Shown piece after piece: positions 44,885 through 54,001 of a stretch of 64,000 bases of DNA. The notes below the pieces were generated by a model. That model saw only the letters and a list, made by a program, of their open reading frames with translations. It ran no database searches and was not told where the DNA came from. The DNA is from Candidatus Leptovillus gracilis (GTDB lineage Bacteria; Chloroflexota; Anaerolineae; Promineifilales; Promineifilaceae): NCBI GenBank assembly GCA_016716065.1, contig JADJXA010000001.1, positions 124,001 through 188,000 on the forward strand. Reading direction: 5' to 3'. Position numbers and translations under genes: made by a program. Within the stretch, counting starts at the first letter, position 1; every line of letters begins with the position of its first letter.

Positions 44885-46747
44885 TCACCCTCCCGGAAGC
44901 TGAAGCGAGCGAAGTCCCATTTCCTCCGGCGCGTCTTCGGCCATGAACTGGCGCTGGTAAAGTTCGCGGTAAAGGCCGCCCTGGGCCAGAAGCTGGTCAT
45001 GACGGCCGTTCGCCACAATCCGCCCCCCATCCACCACACAAATCAGGTCCGCCTGCCGAATGGTACTCAGCCGGTGGGCGATGACAACGGCCGTGCGCCC
45101 GGCCATCAACCGCTCCAGCGCCGCCTGAATCAGCGCCTCCGTCACCGTGTCTATGCTGGCCGTCGCCTCGTCCAAAATAAGGATGCGCGGGTCCACCAGC
45201 GCAGCGCGAGCAATGCACAACAACTGCCGCTGCCCTACCGACACATTCACCGCCCCTTCTAAAATGAGCGTCTCGTAGCCATCTGGCAGACTGCGGATAA
45301 AGCCATCGGCGTTGGCCAGTTGGGCGGCGGCGACCACATCTTCATCGCTGGCGGCGGCACGGCCGTAACGGATATTATCGGCAATGCTCCCGGCGAACAG
45401 GAACGGGTCCTGCGGAACCAGCCCAAACTGACGGCGCAAAGAAACCTGTGTCACGTCGCGCACGTCAATCCCATCAATCAACACACGGCCGTCGCTGGCT
45501 TCATAAAAGCGGGCGATCAGGTTGGCGATGGTCGTTTTGCCCGCGCCCGTCGGGCCGACCAGGGCCACCGCTTGCCCCGGTTCAATCGTCAGCGATACAT
45601 CGTGCAGCACTTCCGGCGCGTCGTCGCGGTAGCGGAACGAGACGTTTTCCAGCGTCACCGCGCCGTGGATCGGCGGCATCTCGGCCACGCCGGGCCGGTC
45701 TAGCACATCTGGCGTGGTGTTGAGCAGGCGCAGCACCTGTTCGCCGCCGGCCATCGCCGACTGCATGGTGGTGTACAGGCGGCTCAGTTCCTGGATGGGC
45801 TGGAAGAAGCGCGTCACGTAGGCCAGAAAGGCGACCATCACCCCCAACGTCACCGCCTCCCCGGCCACCGCCCGCCCACCGAAGTAGAGGACAACGGCCG
45901 TAGACAACATGCTCAAAAACTCAATCGTCGGCAGGAAGATGAAGGAGAGACGCATGGCATTGACGTTGGCGTCGCGGTTGCTGCGGTTGACGTCGTTGAA
46001 GCGGGTTTCGACGGCCGTTTCCTGGGCAAATGCCTGGATCACGCGCATCCCGTTGATGTTTTCCGCCAGGTTGCCCACCAGCGCCGCCACGCTGCGCCGC
46101 GTCTGGCGGAACGCGCCTTTGGCCCGGTAAGAAAACCAGACAGTCGCCAGGGCCATCAACGGCAGCACGGCAAAGGTGTACAGCGCCAACTGCGGACTCA
46201 TCGTCAGCATAATGATGATGATGCCCGCCAGAATGAGCAAATCACCCAACAGCGAGATGATGCCCTGGGTCAGCAGGTCGTTGATGACGGCCACGTCGTT
46301 GATCACCCGCGATACGGTGACGCCGACGATGGTGCGGTCGTGGTAGCTGAGTGACAAGGCTTGCAGGTGGTCGAACAACTCCTGGCGCACGTCGGCCAGC
46401 ACCCGCTGCGACACACGCCCCAAAATATATTGCTGGCCGGCGCTGGTGGCGTATAACCCCACGTAACACAACGCCAGGAAAAAGGCCAGCCGCATCAAGC
46501 CGCTGGCGTCGCCCACGGCAATATGCTCGTCAATGGCGAGTTTGATCAGGTACGGGGCCAGCAGGGTGAAGCCGGTGGCGCCAAGCATGAGCAGCGCACC
46601 CAAAGCCAGTTTGCGGCCATACGGCCGTATGAACACCAACATGCCGCTGACGACGCTTTTGTTGAAGAAACGGCCGTCTTTGCCTTCCGCGCCAAACTGA
46701 TTGATTGCCCCTCGCGGCCCCATGCCGGGGCTAAAGCTAAAGCTCAT
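44885..46747 (-). CDS. ABC exporter half, consensus ATPase site (heterodimer partner)
   Basis: A 620-residue type IV ABC exporter subunit: six membrane helices (about 35-340) fused to a nucleotide-binding domain. Walker A is GPTGAGKTTIANL, the Q loop LVPQDPFLF, Walker B ILILDEATASID with the catalytic Glu, and the H loop VVIAHRLST. The signature is a degenerate VSVGQRQL instead of LSGGQ. The upstream gene (46887-48662) has the complementary pattern, so the two should pair as a heterodimer with one active and one degenerate site, as in TM287/288 or BmrCD. Lipid or drug export is the usual role. ACGGCCGT occurs eight times in it. Confidence 0.92.
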   Translation of the reverse strand: MSFSFSPGMGPRGAINQFGAEGKDGRFFNKSVVSGMLVFIRPYGRKLALGALLMLGATGFTLLAPYLIKLAIDEHIAVGDASGLMRLAFFLALCYVGLYATSAGQQYILGRVSQRVLADVRQELFDHLQALSLSYHDRTIVGVTVSRVINDVAVINDLLTQGIISLLGDLLILAGIIIIMLTMSPQLALYTFAVLPLMALATVWFSYRAKGAFRQTRRSVAALVGNLAENINGMRVIQAFAQETAVETRFNDVNRSNRDANVNAMRLSFIFLPTIEFLSMLSTAVVLYFGGRAVAGEAVTLGVMVAFLAYVTRFFQPIQELSRLYTTMQSAMAGGEQVLRLLNTTPDVLDRPGVAEMPPIHGAVTLENVSFRYRDDAPEVLHDVSLTIEPGQAVALVGPTGAGKTTIANLIARFYEASDGRVLIDGIDVRDVTQVSLRRQFGLVPQDPFLFAGSIADNIRYGRAAASDEDVVAAAQLANADGFIRSLPDGYETLILEGAVNVSVGQRQLLCIARAALVDPRILILDEATASIDTVTEALIQAALERLMAGRTAVVIAHRLSTIRQADLICVVDGGRIVANGRHDQLLAQGGLYRELYQRQFMAEDAPEEMGLRSLQLPGG

Positions 46748-46826
46748 AACAAAATCCCTTTGGGAGACTGGAAACCAGAGACTGGGAGTCTCTCGTCTCA
46801 GTCGTTCAAAATAGCCTCAAACCGAC

Positions 46827-46857
46827 CCCTCGGCTGCCACCGAGGGCTTGCTTTTTT
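46827..46857 (+). terminator. Terminator-like hairpin between the exporter halves
   Basis: CCCTCGG (46827-46833) and CCGAGGG (46840-46846) form a 7-bp stem followed by CTTGC and TTTTTT on the plus strand. Both flanking genes are on the minus strand, so the T-run is on the wrong side for them; it may be a chance or repeat-derived structure, or it may block antisense transcription. Confidence 0.35.
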
Positions 46858-46886
46858 CGCCAATCAGCCCCTCAGCCACGGCCTTT

Positions 46887-48662
46887 TTAGATTGGACCCA
46901 TCTTGGAGATTGGTCCAATCGCCTCCGGCTCTACCTGTAAGGCAAACACCTGCCGGTACAGCGGCGAGCTGACCAGCAGCTCCTCGTGCGTGCCGCGGGC
47001 GGCAATACGTCCCTGTTCCAGCACCAAAATCAAATCGGCGCGGCGCACCGTGCTCAGCCGGTGGGCGATGACAAACGTCGTGCGGTTCTCCATCAGCCGG
47101 TCCAGCGCCGCCTGAATAAGCCGCTCTGTGTTGCTGTCCACGCTGGCCGTAGCGTCATCCAGGATGAGGATGCGCGGGTCGGTCAGCAGGGCGCGGGCGA
47201 TGGCCAGGCGCTGCTTCTGCCCGCCAGACAGCGTGACGCCCCGTTCGCCAACCGGCGTGTCGTACCCTTCCGGCATGGCGGCGATAAAATCGTGGGCCTG
47301 CGCGTCTTTAGCCGCCTGAATCATCTCTACCTCGCTGGCATCCGGCCGGCCAAAGGTGATGTTGTCGCGGATAGTGCCGGAGAAGAGGATAGTGTCTTGC
47401 ATCACCAGGCCAATCTGGCCGCGCAGCGAGGCCAGGGTGAACTGGCGCACATCCTGCCCGTCGGCGTAAATCTGCCCGCCGGTGGGGTCGTAGAAGCGGG
47501 CGATCAGGTTGATGAGGGTGGACTTGCCGGAGCCGGTGGCCCCCATCAAGGCCACAACCTGCCCCGGCTCGGCGCTGAAGCTGATGTGGCGCAGCACTTT
47601 TTTGGCGCTGGCGTAGACAAAAGAAACGTCGTCGAAGGTGATACGGCCGTTGAACCGGGGCGCATCCACCGCATCCGGCCGGTCGGTTACTTCCGCGGGC
47701 GCGTCGAGAATGGCAAAGATACGCTCGGCGGCCGAGGCGGCAATCGCCAAAATGGGGATGATGCGGCCAATGAGGTTGATGGGGCGAATCAGCAGCGCCA
47801 GGTAGGTGGTGAAGGCCACCAGTTCGCCCAACGTCATCTGCCCCTGCACCACCAGCCAGCCGCCGTACCAGAAGATAATCACCGTGCCGAAGTTGGCGAT
47901 CATGTCCAGCATCGGCACGTTCAGCGCCTCCAGGCGGGTGGATTCGGCCGAGAGGTTGAACCATTTTTCGTTTTCGGCCTGGAAGCGGCGCGATTCGTTG
48001 GCCTCCTGGGCAAAGGCTTTGACGATGCGCGCGCCGCGCAGGTTTTGCTCTAGCTGGGTAGTCAGCACGCCCAACTGCTCCTGAATCTCCAGCGAGAGCG
48101 GACGAAAGCGGCGGCCAAAGCGATAGGCGCGGTGCAGCAGCAGGGGTATCGTCAGGATGATGAGGGTGGCTAAGGTGGCGTTCATCCAGAGGAGGGTAAC
48201 GGCCGTTAACAGCAGCAGCGTGCCCCCTTCCACCAATCGCAGCACCGCCCGCCCGGTGAGAAAACGAATGCGCTCCACGTCCTGCATGGCCCGCGAGAGA
48301 ATCTGCCCGGCTTCGGTTTTGTCGTGGTAGGCAAAGGGCAGACGGTCCAGTTTGGTCAGGATGTCGTTGCGTAAATCATAGGCCACGCCCTGCGACGCTT
48401 CTTCGGTCCATTTGCCCTGGTAATAAACAAAGACGCCTTTGACCAGCGTCAGGGCCAACAGCAGCAAAACAGCCTGGCCCAGCCGTGGCAAATCGCCACC
48501 ATAAATGCCCTGGTCAATCGCCCCGCGAATCAGTTGCGGGACCAGGATGATGATGACATTGATGATGAGCATGGTGGCGTAAACGCCGAGGGTTTTGCGG
48601 GTGTACGGCCGTAAATAAGCAAAAGCGCGCCATAATAACCGCCGATCTGTTTGTCGCTGCAT
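46887..48662 (-). CDS. ABC exporter half, degenerate Walker B (heterodimer partner)
   Basis: A 591-residue ABC exporter subunit with six membrane helices (about 20-310) and a nucleotide-binding domain. Walker A is GATGSGKSTLINL, the signature is canonical TLSGGQKQRLAIA, and Walker B is ILILDDATASVD, with Asp where the catalytic Glu should be. Together with the downstream gene's intact Glu and poor signature, this predicts one functional site (this signature plus the partner's Walker B) and one degenerate site. The last eleven codons and the TAA stop lie in a palindromic repeat (46889-46921), so the C-terminus is repeat-derived. Confidence 0.92.
   Translation of the reverse strand: MQRQTDRRLLWRAFAYLRPYTRKTLGVYATMLIINVIIILVPQLIRGAIDQGIYGGDLPRLGQAVLLLLALTLVKGVFVYYQGKWTEEASQGVAYDLRNDILTKLDRLPFAYHDKTEAGQILSRAMQDVERIRFLTGRAVLRLVEGGTLLLLTAVTLLWMNATLATLIILTIPLLLHRAYRFGRRFRPLSLEIQEQLGVLTTQLEQNLRGARIVKAFAQEANESRRFQAENEKWFNLSAESTRLEALNVPMLDMIANFGTVIIFWYGGWLVVQGQMTLGELVAFTTYLALLIRPINLIGRIIPILAIAASAAERIFAILDAPAEVTDRPDAVDAPRFNGRITFDDVSFVYASAKKVLRHISFSAEPGQVVALMGATGSGKSTLINLIARFYDPTGGQIYADGQDVRQFTLASLRGQIGLVMQDTILFSGTIRDNITFGRPDASEVEMIQAAKDAQAHDFIAAMPEGYDTPVGERGVTLSGGQKQRLAIARALLTDPRILILDDATASVDSNTERLIQAALDRLMENRTTFVIAHRLSTVRRADLILVLEQGRIAARGTHEELLVSSPLYRQVFALQVEPEAIGPISKMGPI
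46889..46921. repeat. Palindromic element forming the end of the exporter gene
   Basis: Arms AGATTGGACCCATCT (46889-46903) and AGATTGGTCCAATCG (46907-46921) around TGG: a slightly decayed copy of the element at 35621-35653. Read on the minus strand it encodes AIGPISKMGPI and supplies the stop codon. Confidence 0.75.
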
Positions 48663-48859
48663 ACCCCTAATCTTACCCCCTATTCACCACAGAAACACCA
48701 ATGGTCCCCAAATTCCCCGCATCCTGTCACCCTGTCAGCCTGCCAGTTTGTCTTCCATCTCCTTGCCGCCCACCCACACCCACACTACAATTCCCCCGTC
48801 TTACCTTTGTCCCTTATGTCCCTTTTTCCCTTTGTCATCAATCCTTCAACGAGGCGACC

Positions 48860-51046
48860 ATGATTCACCACAACCGCGACACCCAAACCTTCACCCTTCT
48901 CGGCCGCACCAGCCATTACACCCTGCACATCGCCGACAACGGCCGTGCCACCCACCTGGCCTGGGGACTCCGCCAACTAACCGATGAGAGTGTGCTGGAC
49001 AACGGCCGTTTCCCCCATACTCCGCCCAGCCACAGCTCCTTCGACTTCCAAAGCCAGCGCGATGAACTGCCCACCTACGGCGACTTCTCCATCCCCGAAG
49101 TTGCCCTCAAAGTCAGCTTCCCCGGCGAACGCTTGCCCATCCGCGATGTGCGCCTGCGCTACACCGGACATGAAATCGGGGAGAATGGTCAATGGTCAAT
49201 GGTCAATGGTCAATTGCCAACTCAGCCCTCCGAAATCCGAAATCCGAAATCCGAAATCTTAAAACTGTTTCTCCATGATCCCATCTTCCCTTTTGCCCTT
49301 ACGCTTTGTTACCGGTTGTGGCCGGAGTATGATGTGATTGAGCGGTGGTGGGAGGTGGTGAATGAAGGGGCAACGGCCGTTATCCATATCGAACAAGCCT
49401 ACTTTGCTGCCCTCCACCTGCCACCCGGCACGACCGAACTCACTACCACTCATGGCGCGTGGGCGGCCGAATTTACGCCGCAGCGCCACGTGCTGCCCGT
49501 CGGCCGGTTCAGCATCGGCCACCGCAGCGTGCAGACCGGCCACAGCTTCAACCCCTTCTTCCTCGCCAACCGCCCCGGCGCGGCCGGCGAAGAGAGCGGC
49601 GTAGTCTACTTTGGCGCGCTGGCCTACAGCGGCGCATGGCAACTGGCCTTCGAGCAGCAGCACAGCGGCGACGTGCGCGTCTTTGGCGGCTACAACCCGT
49701 TCGATTTTGAACTGATTCTCCAGCCGGGCGAGCGCCATACTTCGCCCGCCTTTGTGTGCGGCGTCAGCGGCGAGGGGTGGGGCGGGGCCAGCCGCCGCCT
49801 GCACGCCTTCGCCCGCGATTGTGTGCTGCCGCCCAGCCCGCCGCGCCCTGTCCTCTACAACAGTTGGGAGGCCACCTACTTCGCCCTCAGCCACGAGGGG
49901 CAGGTGGCGCTGGCGCGGAAGGCGGCGGCCATCGGCGTGGAACTGTTTGTGGTGGATGATGGCTGGTTTGGTGGGCGGCGCAACGACCGGGTCGGATTGG
50001 GCGATTGGGCCGTCAGCCCGGACGTATTCCCCGGCGGCCTCCAGCCGCTCATCGCCGAAGTTCACGCCCTGGGGATGCAGTTTGGCCTTTGGTTCGAGCC
50101 GGAAATGGTCAACCCTGATTCCGACCTCTACCGGGCGCATCCCGATTGGGTGCTGCACTTCCCCGGCCGGCCGCGCACGGAAGCCCGCAACCAACTCATT
50201 CTGGATTACGGCCGTGCCGAAGTCGTCGCCCACGTTTTCGACCTGCTCGATACGATGCTCGCCACCCACGAGATAGATTTCATCAAGTGGGACATGAACC
50301 GCAGCGCCACCGAACCCGGCTCCGTGGTCGGGAAAGCCATCTGGCGCGGCCACGTCGCCGGGGTGTATGGGCTGATGGATCGGCTGCGCCAAAAATACCC
50401 ACGCCTGTCTCTGCAAAGCTGCTCCGGCGGCGGCGGGCGGATAGATTTGGGCGTCCTGGCGCGCGTGGATCAGGTCTGGACCAGCGACAACACCGACGCG
50501 CTCGACCGGCTGCGCATTCAGGAGGGGTACAGCCTGGCCTACCCGGCGCGGGCGATGGAAGCGTGGGTGACGCACGAGAAGAATCACCAAACGGGGCGCG
50601 TGCTGCCGCTGTCTACGCGCTTCGACGTGGCGATGCGTGGCGTGTTGGGCATCGGCTCCAATCTCAACGACCTCAGCGACGCCGAACTGAAGGAGTACGC
50701 CACTTACATCGCCTTCTACAAGCGCATCCGCCACGTGGTGCAGGCGGGCGACCTGTACCGGCTGGAGCGGTTAGAGGAACGGGGCGCGTCGGTGATTTTG
50801 TATGTGCTGGGCAACGGCCGTGAAGCTGTCTATTCTGTCGCTGTGCAAAACCACCTGCTGGGGCAGCGACGGCCGTCAACCCCCCTGCGCGGCCTCAACC
50901 CCACCGCCACCTACACCATCGCCGACTACCGCCAGCGCGAAATTGCCCGTCTTACCGGCTACCACCTCATGACCCAGGGCCTACCCGCGGAGCCGTATGC
51001 GCCATCGGGATACAGCAACACCCTCCATTTAACAATGAACAGTTAA
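48860..51046 (+). CDS. GH36 alpha-galactosidase
   Basis: A 728-residue enzyme releasing alpha-galactosyl ends from raffinose-type sugars; no signal peptide. The N-terminal supersandwich (1-310) leads into the barrel: FVVDDGWFGGRRND, FGLWFEPEMVNPDSDLYR, DFIKWDMNRS (nucleophile Asp), LQSCSGGGGRIDLG and DQVWTSDNTDALDRL (acid/base Asp). ATG 48860 follows GAGGCGACC. Residues at about 108-133 are encoded by two heptamer arrays (AATGGTC x4, GAAATCC x3 plus GAAATCT) and read ENGQWSMVNGQ...EIRNPKSEI; other GH36 proteins have an unrelated loop here. The end of the gene is also in a heptamer array. The sugar symporter follows. Confidence 0.92.
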   Translation: MIHHNRDTQTFTLLGRTSHYTLHIADNGRATHLAWGLRQLTDESVLDNGRFPHTPPSHSSFDFQSQRDELPTYGDFSIPEVALKVSFPGERLPIRDVRLRYTGHEIGENGQWSMVNGQLPTQPSEIRNPKSEILKLFLHDPIFPFALTLCYRLWPEYDVIERWWEVVNEGATAVIHIEQAYFAALHLPPGTTELTTTHGAWAAEFTPQRHVLPVGRFSIGHRSVQTGHSFNPFFLANRPGAAGEESGVVYFGALAYSGAWQLAFEQQHSGDVRVFGGYNPFDFELILQPGERHTSPAFVCGVSGEGWGGASRRLHAFARDCVLPPSPPRPVLYNSWEATYFALSHEGQVALARKAAAIGVELFVVDDGWFGGRRNDRVGLGDWAVSPDVFPGGLQPLIAEVHALGMQFGLWFEPEMVNPDSDLYRAHPDWVLHFPGRPRTEARNQLILDYGRAEVVAHVFDLLDTMLATHEIDFIKWDMNRSATEPGSVVGKAIWRGHVAGVYGLMDRLRQKYPRLSLQSCSGGGGRIDLGVLARVDQVWTSDNTDALDRLRIQEGYSLAYPARAMEAWVTHEKNHQTGRVLPLSTRFDVAMRGVLGIGSNLNDLSDAELKEYATYIAFYKRIRHVVQAGDLYRLERLEERGASVILYVLGNGREAVYSVAVQNHLLGQRRPSTPLRGLNPTATYTIADYRQREIARLTGYHLMTQGLPAEPYAPSGYSNTLHLTMNS
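49184..49259 (+). repeat. Two heptamer arrays inside the alpha-galactosidase gene
   Basis: AATGGTC repeated four times (49184-49211), and GAAATCC three times plus GAAATCT (49232-49259). Both are in the coding frame and the protein remains open through them. Four heptamers make 28 bases, so the arrays together with their flanks must have arrived in a frame-neutral way or been corrected. Confidence 0.85.
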
Positions 51047-51120
51047 CAGTTAACAATGAACGGATAGTGCTTGCCGCCCAACTTCACCGTTCACAATTCA
51101 CCATTCACAATTCACAATTC
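51031..51120. repeat. Facing heptamer arrays between alpha-galactosidase and symporter
   Basis: Left array AACAATG, AACAGTT, AACAGTT, AACAATG, AACGGAT (51031-51065) contains the alpha-galactosidase stop codon. Right array ACCGTTC, ACAATTC, ACCATTC, ACAATTC, ACAATTC (51086-51120) ends at the symporter's Shine-Dalgarno. GAACGGA / CCGTTC and ATTG/CAAT segments are complementary between the sides. Confidence 0.75.
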
Positions 51121-51130
51121 AGGAGATTCC

Positions 51131-52501
51131 ATGACCACATCCACCGTTTCCCCGCCCCCTGCTGCTCTCGTGCCCATTGGCAAGGGTGAAAAGTTTGCGT
51201 TTACCCTGGGTTCTGTGGGCAAGAACATATTGTTTTGGGGCATTGGCACCTTTTTGCTGGTTTTTTACACCGACGTGTTTGGGCTGACGCCAACGGCCGT
51301 AGGCACCCTGTTCCTCATCGCCCGCCTGCTGGATGCCGTGAATGACCCCATCGTCGGCTACATCCTCGACCACCTCAAGCCGACGCGCTGGGGCCGCTTC
51401 CGACCCTGGCTGCTGCTGGGTGGCATCCTGGCCGGGCTGAACTTTGCCGCCCTGTTCCTGGGACCAGAGCTTTCCTACAGCGGCAAGCTACTTTACGCCT
51501 ACGTCACCTATCTCGTGTTCGGCATCACCTTCGACCTGGTAGACATCCCTTATTCTTCGTTGATGGTGACGATGACCCAGAACACCCACGAGCGCAACAA
51601 GCTCAACAGCCTGGTCGCCATCGGCCTGATTATCGGCACGGGGCTGGCGGTGGTGGGTACGGTGCCCCTCGTGGGCATGTTCCCGACGCCTCAGCAGGGC
51701 TACCGCGCCGTGGGGCTGGTCTATGGCCTCATCGCCCTGATTGGCGTGGCGGTGAGCGCCGTGATGGCGAAGGAGCGCGTGGCCGCCGACCCCGACCAGA
51801 GCTACACCTTGCGCCAGTTGTACCCTATCCTCATCCAAAACAAGCCGTTTATGATCTTGATGCTTTCGACGGTGCTGTTCAGCATCGGCAACTTTGTCGT
51901 CACCAGCGCCAACGTTATTTTTTATACCTACTTTGTGGGCAGCGCCGATCTGTTTGGCCCGGTGCAGTTGGCGACCGGCCCGGCGATTTTGCTGGCGGCG
52001 ATTGGGATGCCGTATATGGCCGGGCGGCTGGGCAAACGCAACACCTACATGGTCGGCTTCGCCCTGACGATTGTGATTGGCGTGCTGTTCTTTATCCTCA
52101 AACCGACCAGTTTGCCGCTGCTGATTGCCCTGGCAGCGGGCATGGCGGTGGCCGGTTCGCCCGGCGCGGCGCTGATTGATTCGATGGTGGCCGACACCAA
52201 CGAGTACGCCGAATGGCAGACGGGCACGCGCTCGGAGGGGGCGATTCAGGCGGGCTTTACGTTTGTCAAGAAGACGGCCAACGGGCTGGGCGGGGCGCTG
52301 GCGGGCTACATGCTGGCCTGGGTGGGCTACCAGCCGAATGCGGCGCAATCGCCGGAAACGCTAACGGGCCTGCTGGCGATGGTGAGTCTGGTTCCGGCGG
52401 GCTTTGCGGTGCTGGCGATGATTGCCATGTACTTTTACCCGCTGACGGAGGCAAAGTTTGAGGCGCTGCTGGTGGAATTGCAGGGGCGGAAGGCGAAGTA
52501 G
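51131..52501 (+). CDS. GPH-family glycoside:cation symporter
   Basis: A 456-residue, 12-helix transporter of the MelB (glycoside-pentoside-hexuronide) group. Typical segments: GSVGKNILFWGIGTFLLVFYTDVFGL, then LDAVNDPIVGYILDH (Asp residues of the cation/sugar site), TRWGRFRPWLLLG, VDIPYSSLMVTMT and GTRSEGAIQAGFTFVKKTANG (late MelB motif). CAGGAG lies seven bases before ATG 51131. It follows the alpha-galactosidase and probably imports melibiose- or raffinose-like galactosides for it (inference from context). Confidence 0.92.
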   Translation: MTTSTVSPPPAALVPIGKGEKFAFTLGSVGKNILFWGIGTFLLVFYTDVFGLTPTAVGTLFLIARLLDAVNDPIVGYILDHLKPTRWGRFRPWLLLGGILAGLNFAALFLGPELSYSGKLLYAYVTYLVFGITFDLVDIPYSSLMVTMTQNTHERNKLNSLVAIGLIIGTGLAVVGTVPLVGMFPTPQQGYRAVGLVYGLIALIGVAVSAVMAKERVAADPDQSYTLRQLYPILIQNKPFMILMLSTVLFSIGNFVVTSANVIFYTYFVGSADLFGPVQLATGPAILLAAIGMPYMAGRLGKRNTYMVGFALTIVIGVLFFILKPTSLPLLIALAAGMAVAGSPGAALIDSMVADTNEYAEWQTGTRSEGAIQAGFTFVKKTANGLGGALAGYMLAWVGYQPNAAQSPETLTGLLAMVSLVPAGFAVLAMIAMYFYPLTEAKFEALLVELQGRKAK

Positions 52502-52505
52502 GAAT

Positions 52506-52540
52506 TGTGAATGGTGAATTGTGAAGTGTGAAGTGTGAAG
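52506..52540. repeat. Heptamer-phased tandem repeat
   Basis: Five units: TGTGAAT, GGTGAAT, TGTGAAG, TGTGAAG, TGTGAAG, beginning four bases after the symporter stop. Confidence 0.8.
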
Positions 52541-52612
52541 TGGGGGTGGAACGGCCGTTTCCACCCCCACAAACACACCATAGCCCACCAAAGCAACCCC
52601 AGGAGGAATTGA

Positions 52613-53224
52613 ATGGTCAGAACCGGGCAGGCGCTTGCCGTATTCTTGTTGATGGCTGTCCTGGCGGCTTGTACGCAAGGCCGGATACCACCGACGCCGG
52701 ATAAATTTATTGAAGCCGACCCGAACAGCGTGCCCGATACGTTCTGGGTGCAGCCTGAGGAATTGGGCTGGTCTTCGGGATACTGGGAATATTCACGGAC
52801 CGTAAATCTAAGCCCAAGTGTCCCGATGGAGAGTTTTTCTGGTATTTATTTAAGCTTCCTGCCTCGCCGAGAGGGTAAGTTTCCTCCGCCGGCTGATTTT
52901 CGCGCCGGTCAGGACGTTTATATTTATTCAGATGAACAAATCGCTGCCAAAGCGTTTGAAGAGATGAAACAACGTGGAGAGTTAGCCGGGATCATTTGGC
53001 AGTTTCTTCCGCTAGAAGATGAATTGAAGATGGATACAGGGATAGGAACGTGTAATCGTGGGTCGAGCGTTGCTAGTGGCGAACGCTTGCTTTGTCAGGT
53101 GCAAATCCAACACGGCCGTTACGTTATTCTTTTTTTTATGGGCATTGATGGCAAGCAAGTCACCGTTGAAGATTGGGAAGAAATGGTTGACCTCATCCAG
53201 GAGCGGCTGGTTGAGCTTGAATAG
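52613..53224 (+). CDS. Hypothetical lipoprotein
   Basis: A 203-residue protein with a lipoprotein signal (ALAVFLLMAVLAAC, Cys about residue 20). The mature part is a single small domain with YIYSDEQIAAKAFEEMKQRG and GERLLCQVQIQHGRYVILF segments, ending in an acidic/amphipathic helix (EDWEEMVDLIQERLVELE). A good AGGAGG precedes the ATG. No family recognised. It stands between the symporter and a toxin-antitoxin pair. Confidence 0.7.
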   Translation: MVRTGQALAVFLLMAVLAACTQGRIPPTPDKFIEADPNSVPDTFWVQPEELGWSSGYWEYSRTVNLSPSVPMESFSGIYLSFLPRREGKFPPPADFRAGQDVYIYSDEQIAAKAFEEMKQRGELAGIIWQFLPLEDELKMDTGIGTCNRGSSVASGERLLCQVQIQHGRYVILFFMGIDGKQVTVEDWEEMVDLIQERLVELE

Positions 53225-53301
53225 GGTGGGGATAGTTGGTGGTGAGGGAGGGATACGGCCGTTTCTAAATATAAATAGCATGGTGTGGGAGGAAACGGCC
53301 G

Positions 53302-53688
53302 TTATGCCTGATTAGTAGGCGAAAAGAGCTTTAACTCAGGAATGTAGCGGAAATCCTTGCGGTTCAGAGTGTACAGTTCTACGTCATGGTCCAAAGCTGT
53401 TGCCGCAATGAGTGCATCTGGCAGGCTCAATTTATGGCTGAGGACATATGCTTCCATCAGCGTCAGGAACCTGTTGGAGATTGGCAAGGTTATGTGGTAG
53501 GTGTTTAGTAAGCCGAGATGCGCTTTAATCTGGCGCAATTCTTGTTGGTTCAGCGCCCCATAGTACAGTTCTGCGGCGGTGACAGCACTAATAGCCAGAT
53601 TTTCAGGACCAATGGCGCGCAAAACGGCCGTAATCTGCGCATTGTTTTTATAAAATTCGATGAGGATGTTGGTGTCGCACAGGATCAT
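53302..53688 (-). CDS. PIN-domain ribonuclease toxin (VapC-like)
   Basis: A 128-residue PIN protein. The acidic metal-binding residues are present: MILCDTNILIEF (Asp 5), SAVTAAELYYGA (Glu near 40), LSLPDALIAATAL (Asp near 91) and LNRKDFRYI (Asp near 112). Proteins of this type cut RNA and are held in check by a cognate antitoxin. The upstream 70-residue gene ends five bases before this one begins, which fits an antitoxin-toxin operon. An ACGGCCGT copy lies inside it. Confidence 0.9.
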   Translation of the reverse strand: MILCDTNILIEFYKNNAQITAVLRAIGPENLAISAVTAAELYYGALNQQELRQIKAHLGLLNTYHITLPISNRFLTLMEAYVLSHKLSLPDALIAATALDHDVELYTLNRKDFRYIPELKLFSPTNQA

Positions 53689-53693
53689 AACGT

Positions 53694-53906
53694 TTATTTG
53701 GGCCAGGCCTGTTGACGGATGGTATCTAAATCAATGTTTCGGCCTTGCCAAATACCGGCCAGGGCAAAAAAATCCGCTTCTGTTTTACCGGAATCATTTT
53801 CCTGGAAATCGGTTGTTACCAAACTCACAAAATCCAGCGACCGCAGTAGTTCGGACAATAACTGCGCCTTTTCTTTGTCTTTGACCTGAATAATAATTTG
53901 TTCCAT
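53694..53906 (-). CDS. Antitoxin partner of the PIN toxin
   Basis: A 70-residue acidic protein (MEQIIIQVKDKEKAQLLSEL, then a C-terminal ALAGIWQGRNIDLDTIRQQA). The N-terminal beta strand and helix and the short C-terminal toxin-binding-like tail are like those of small antitoxins paired with PIN toxins. Its position directly upstream of the toxin supports the role; the DNA-binding class is not clear from sequence. Confidence 0.75.
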   Translation of the reverse strand: MEQIIIQVKDKEKAQLLSELLRSLDFVSLVTTDFQENDSGKTEADFFALAGIWQGRNIDLDTIRQQAWPK

Positions 53907-54001
53907 ACTTTCACGTTTCCATACATGACCTGCTGCCTGACCAATTTCGCCTGATGAGGATTATACAACAGGTTAGTATGGGGGAGAAACGGCCGTGTTG
54001 A

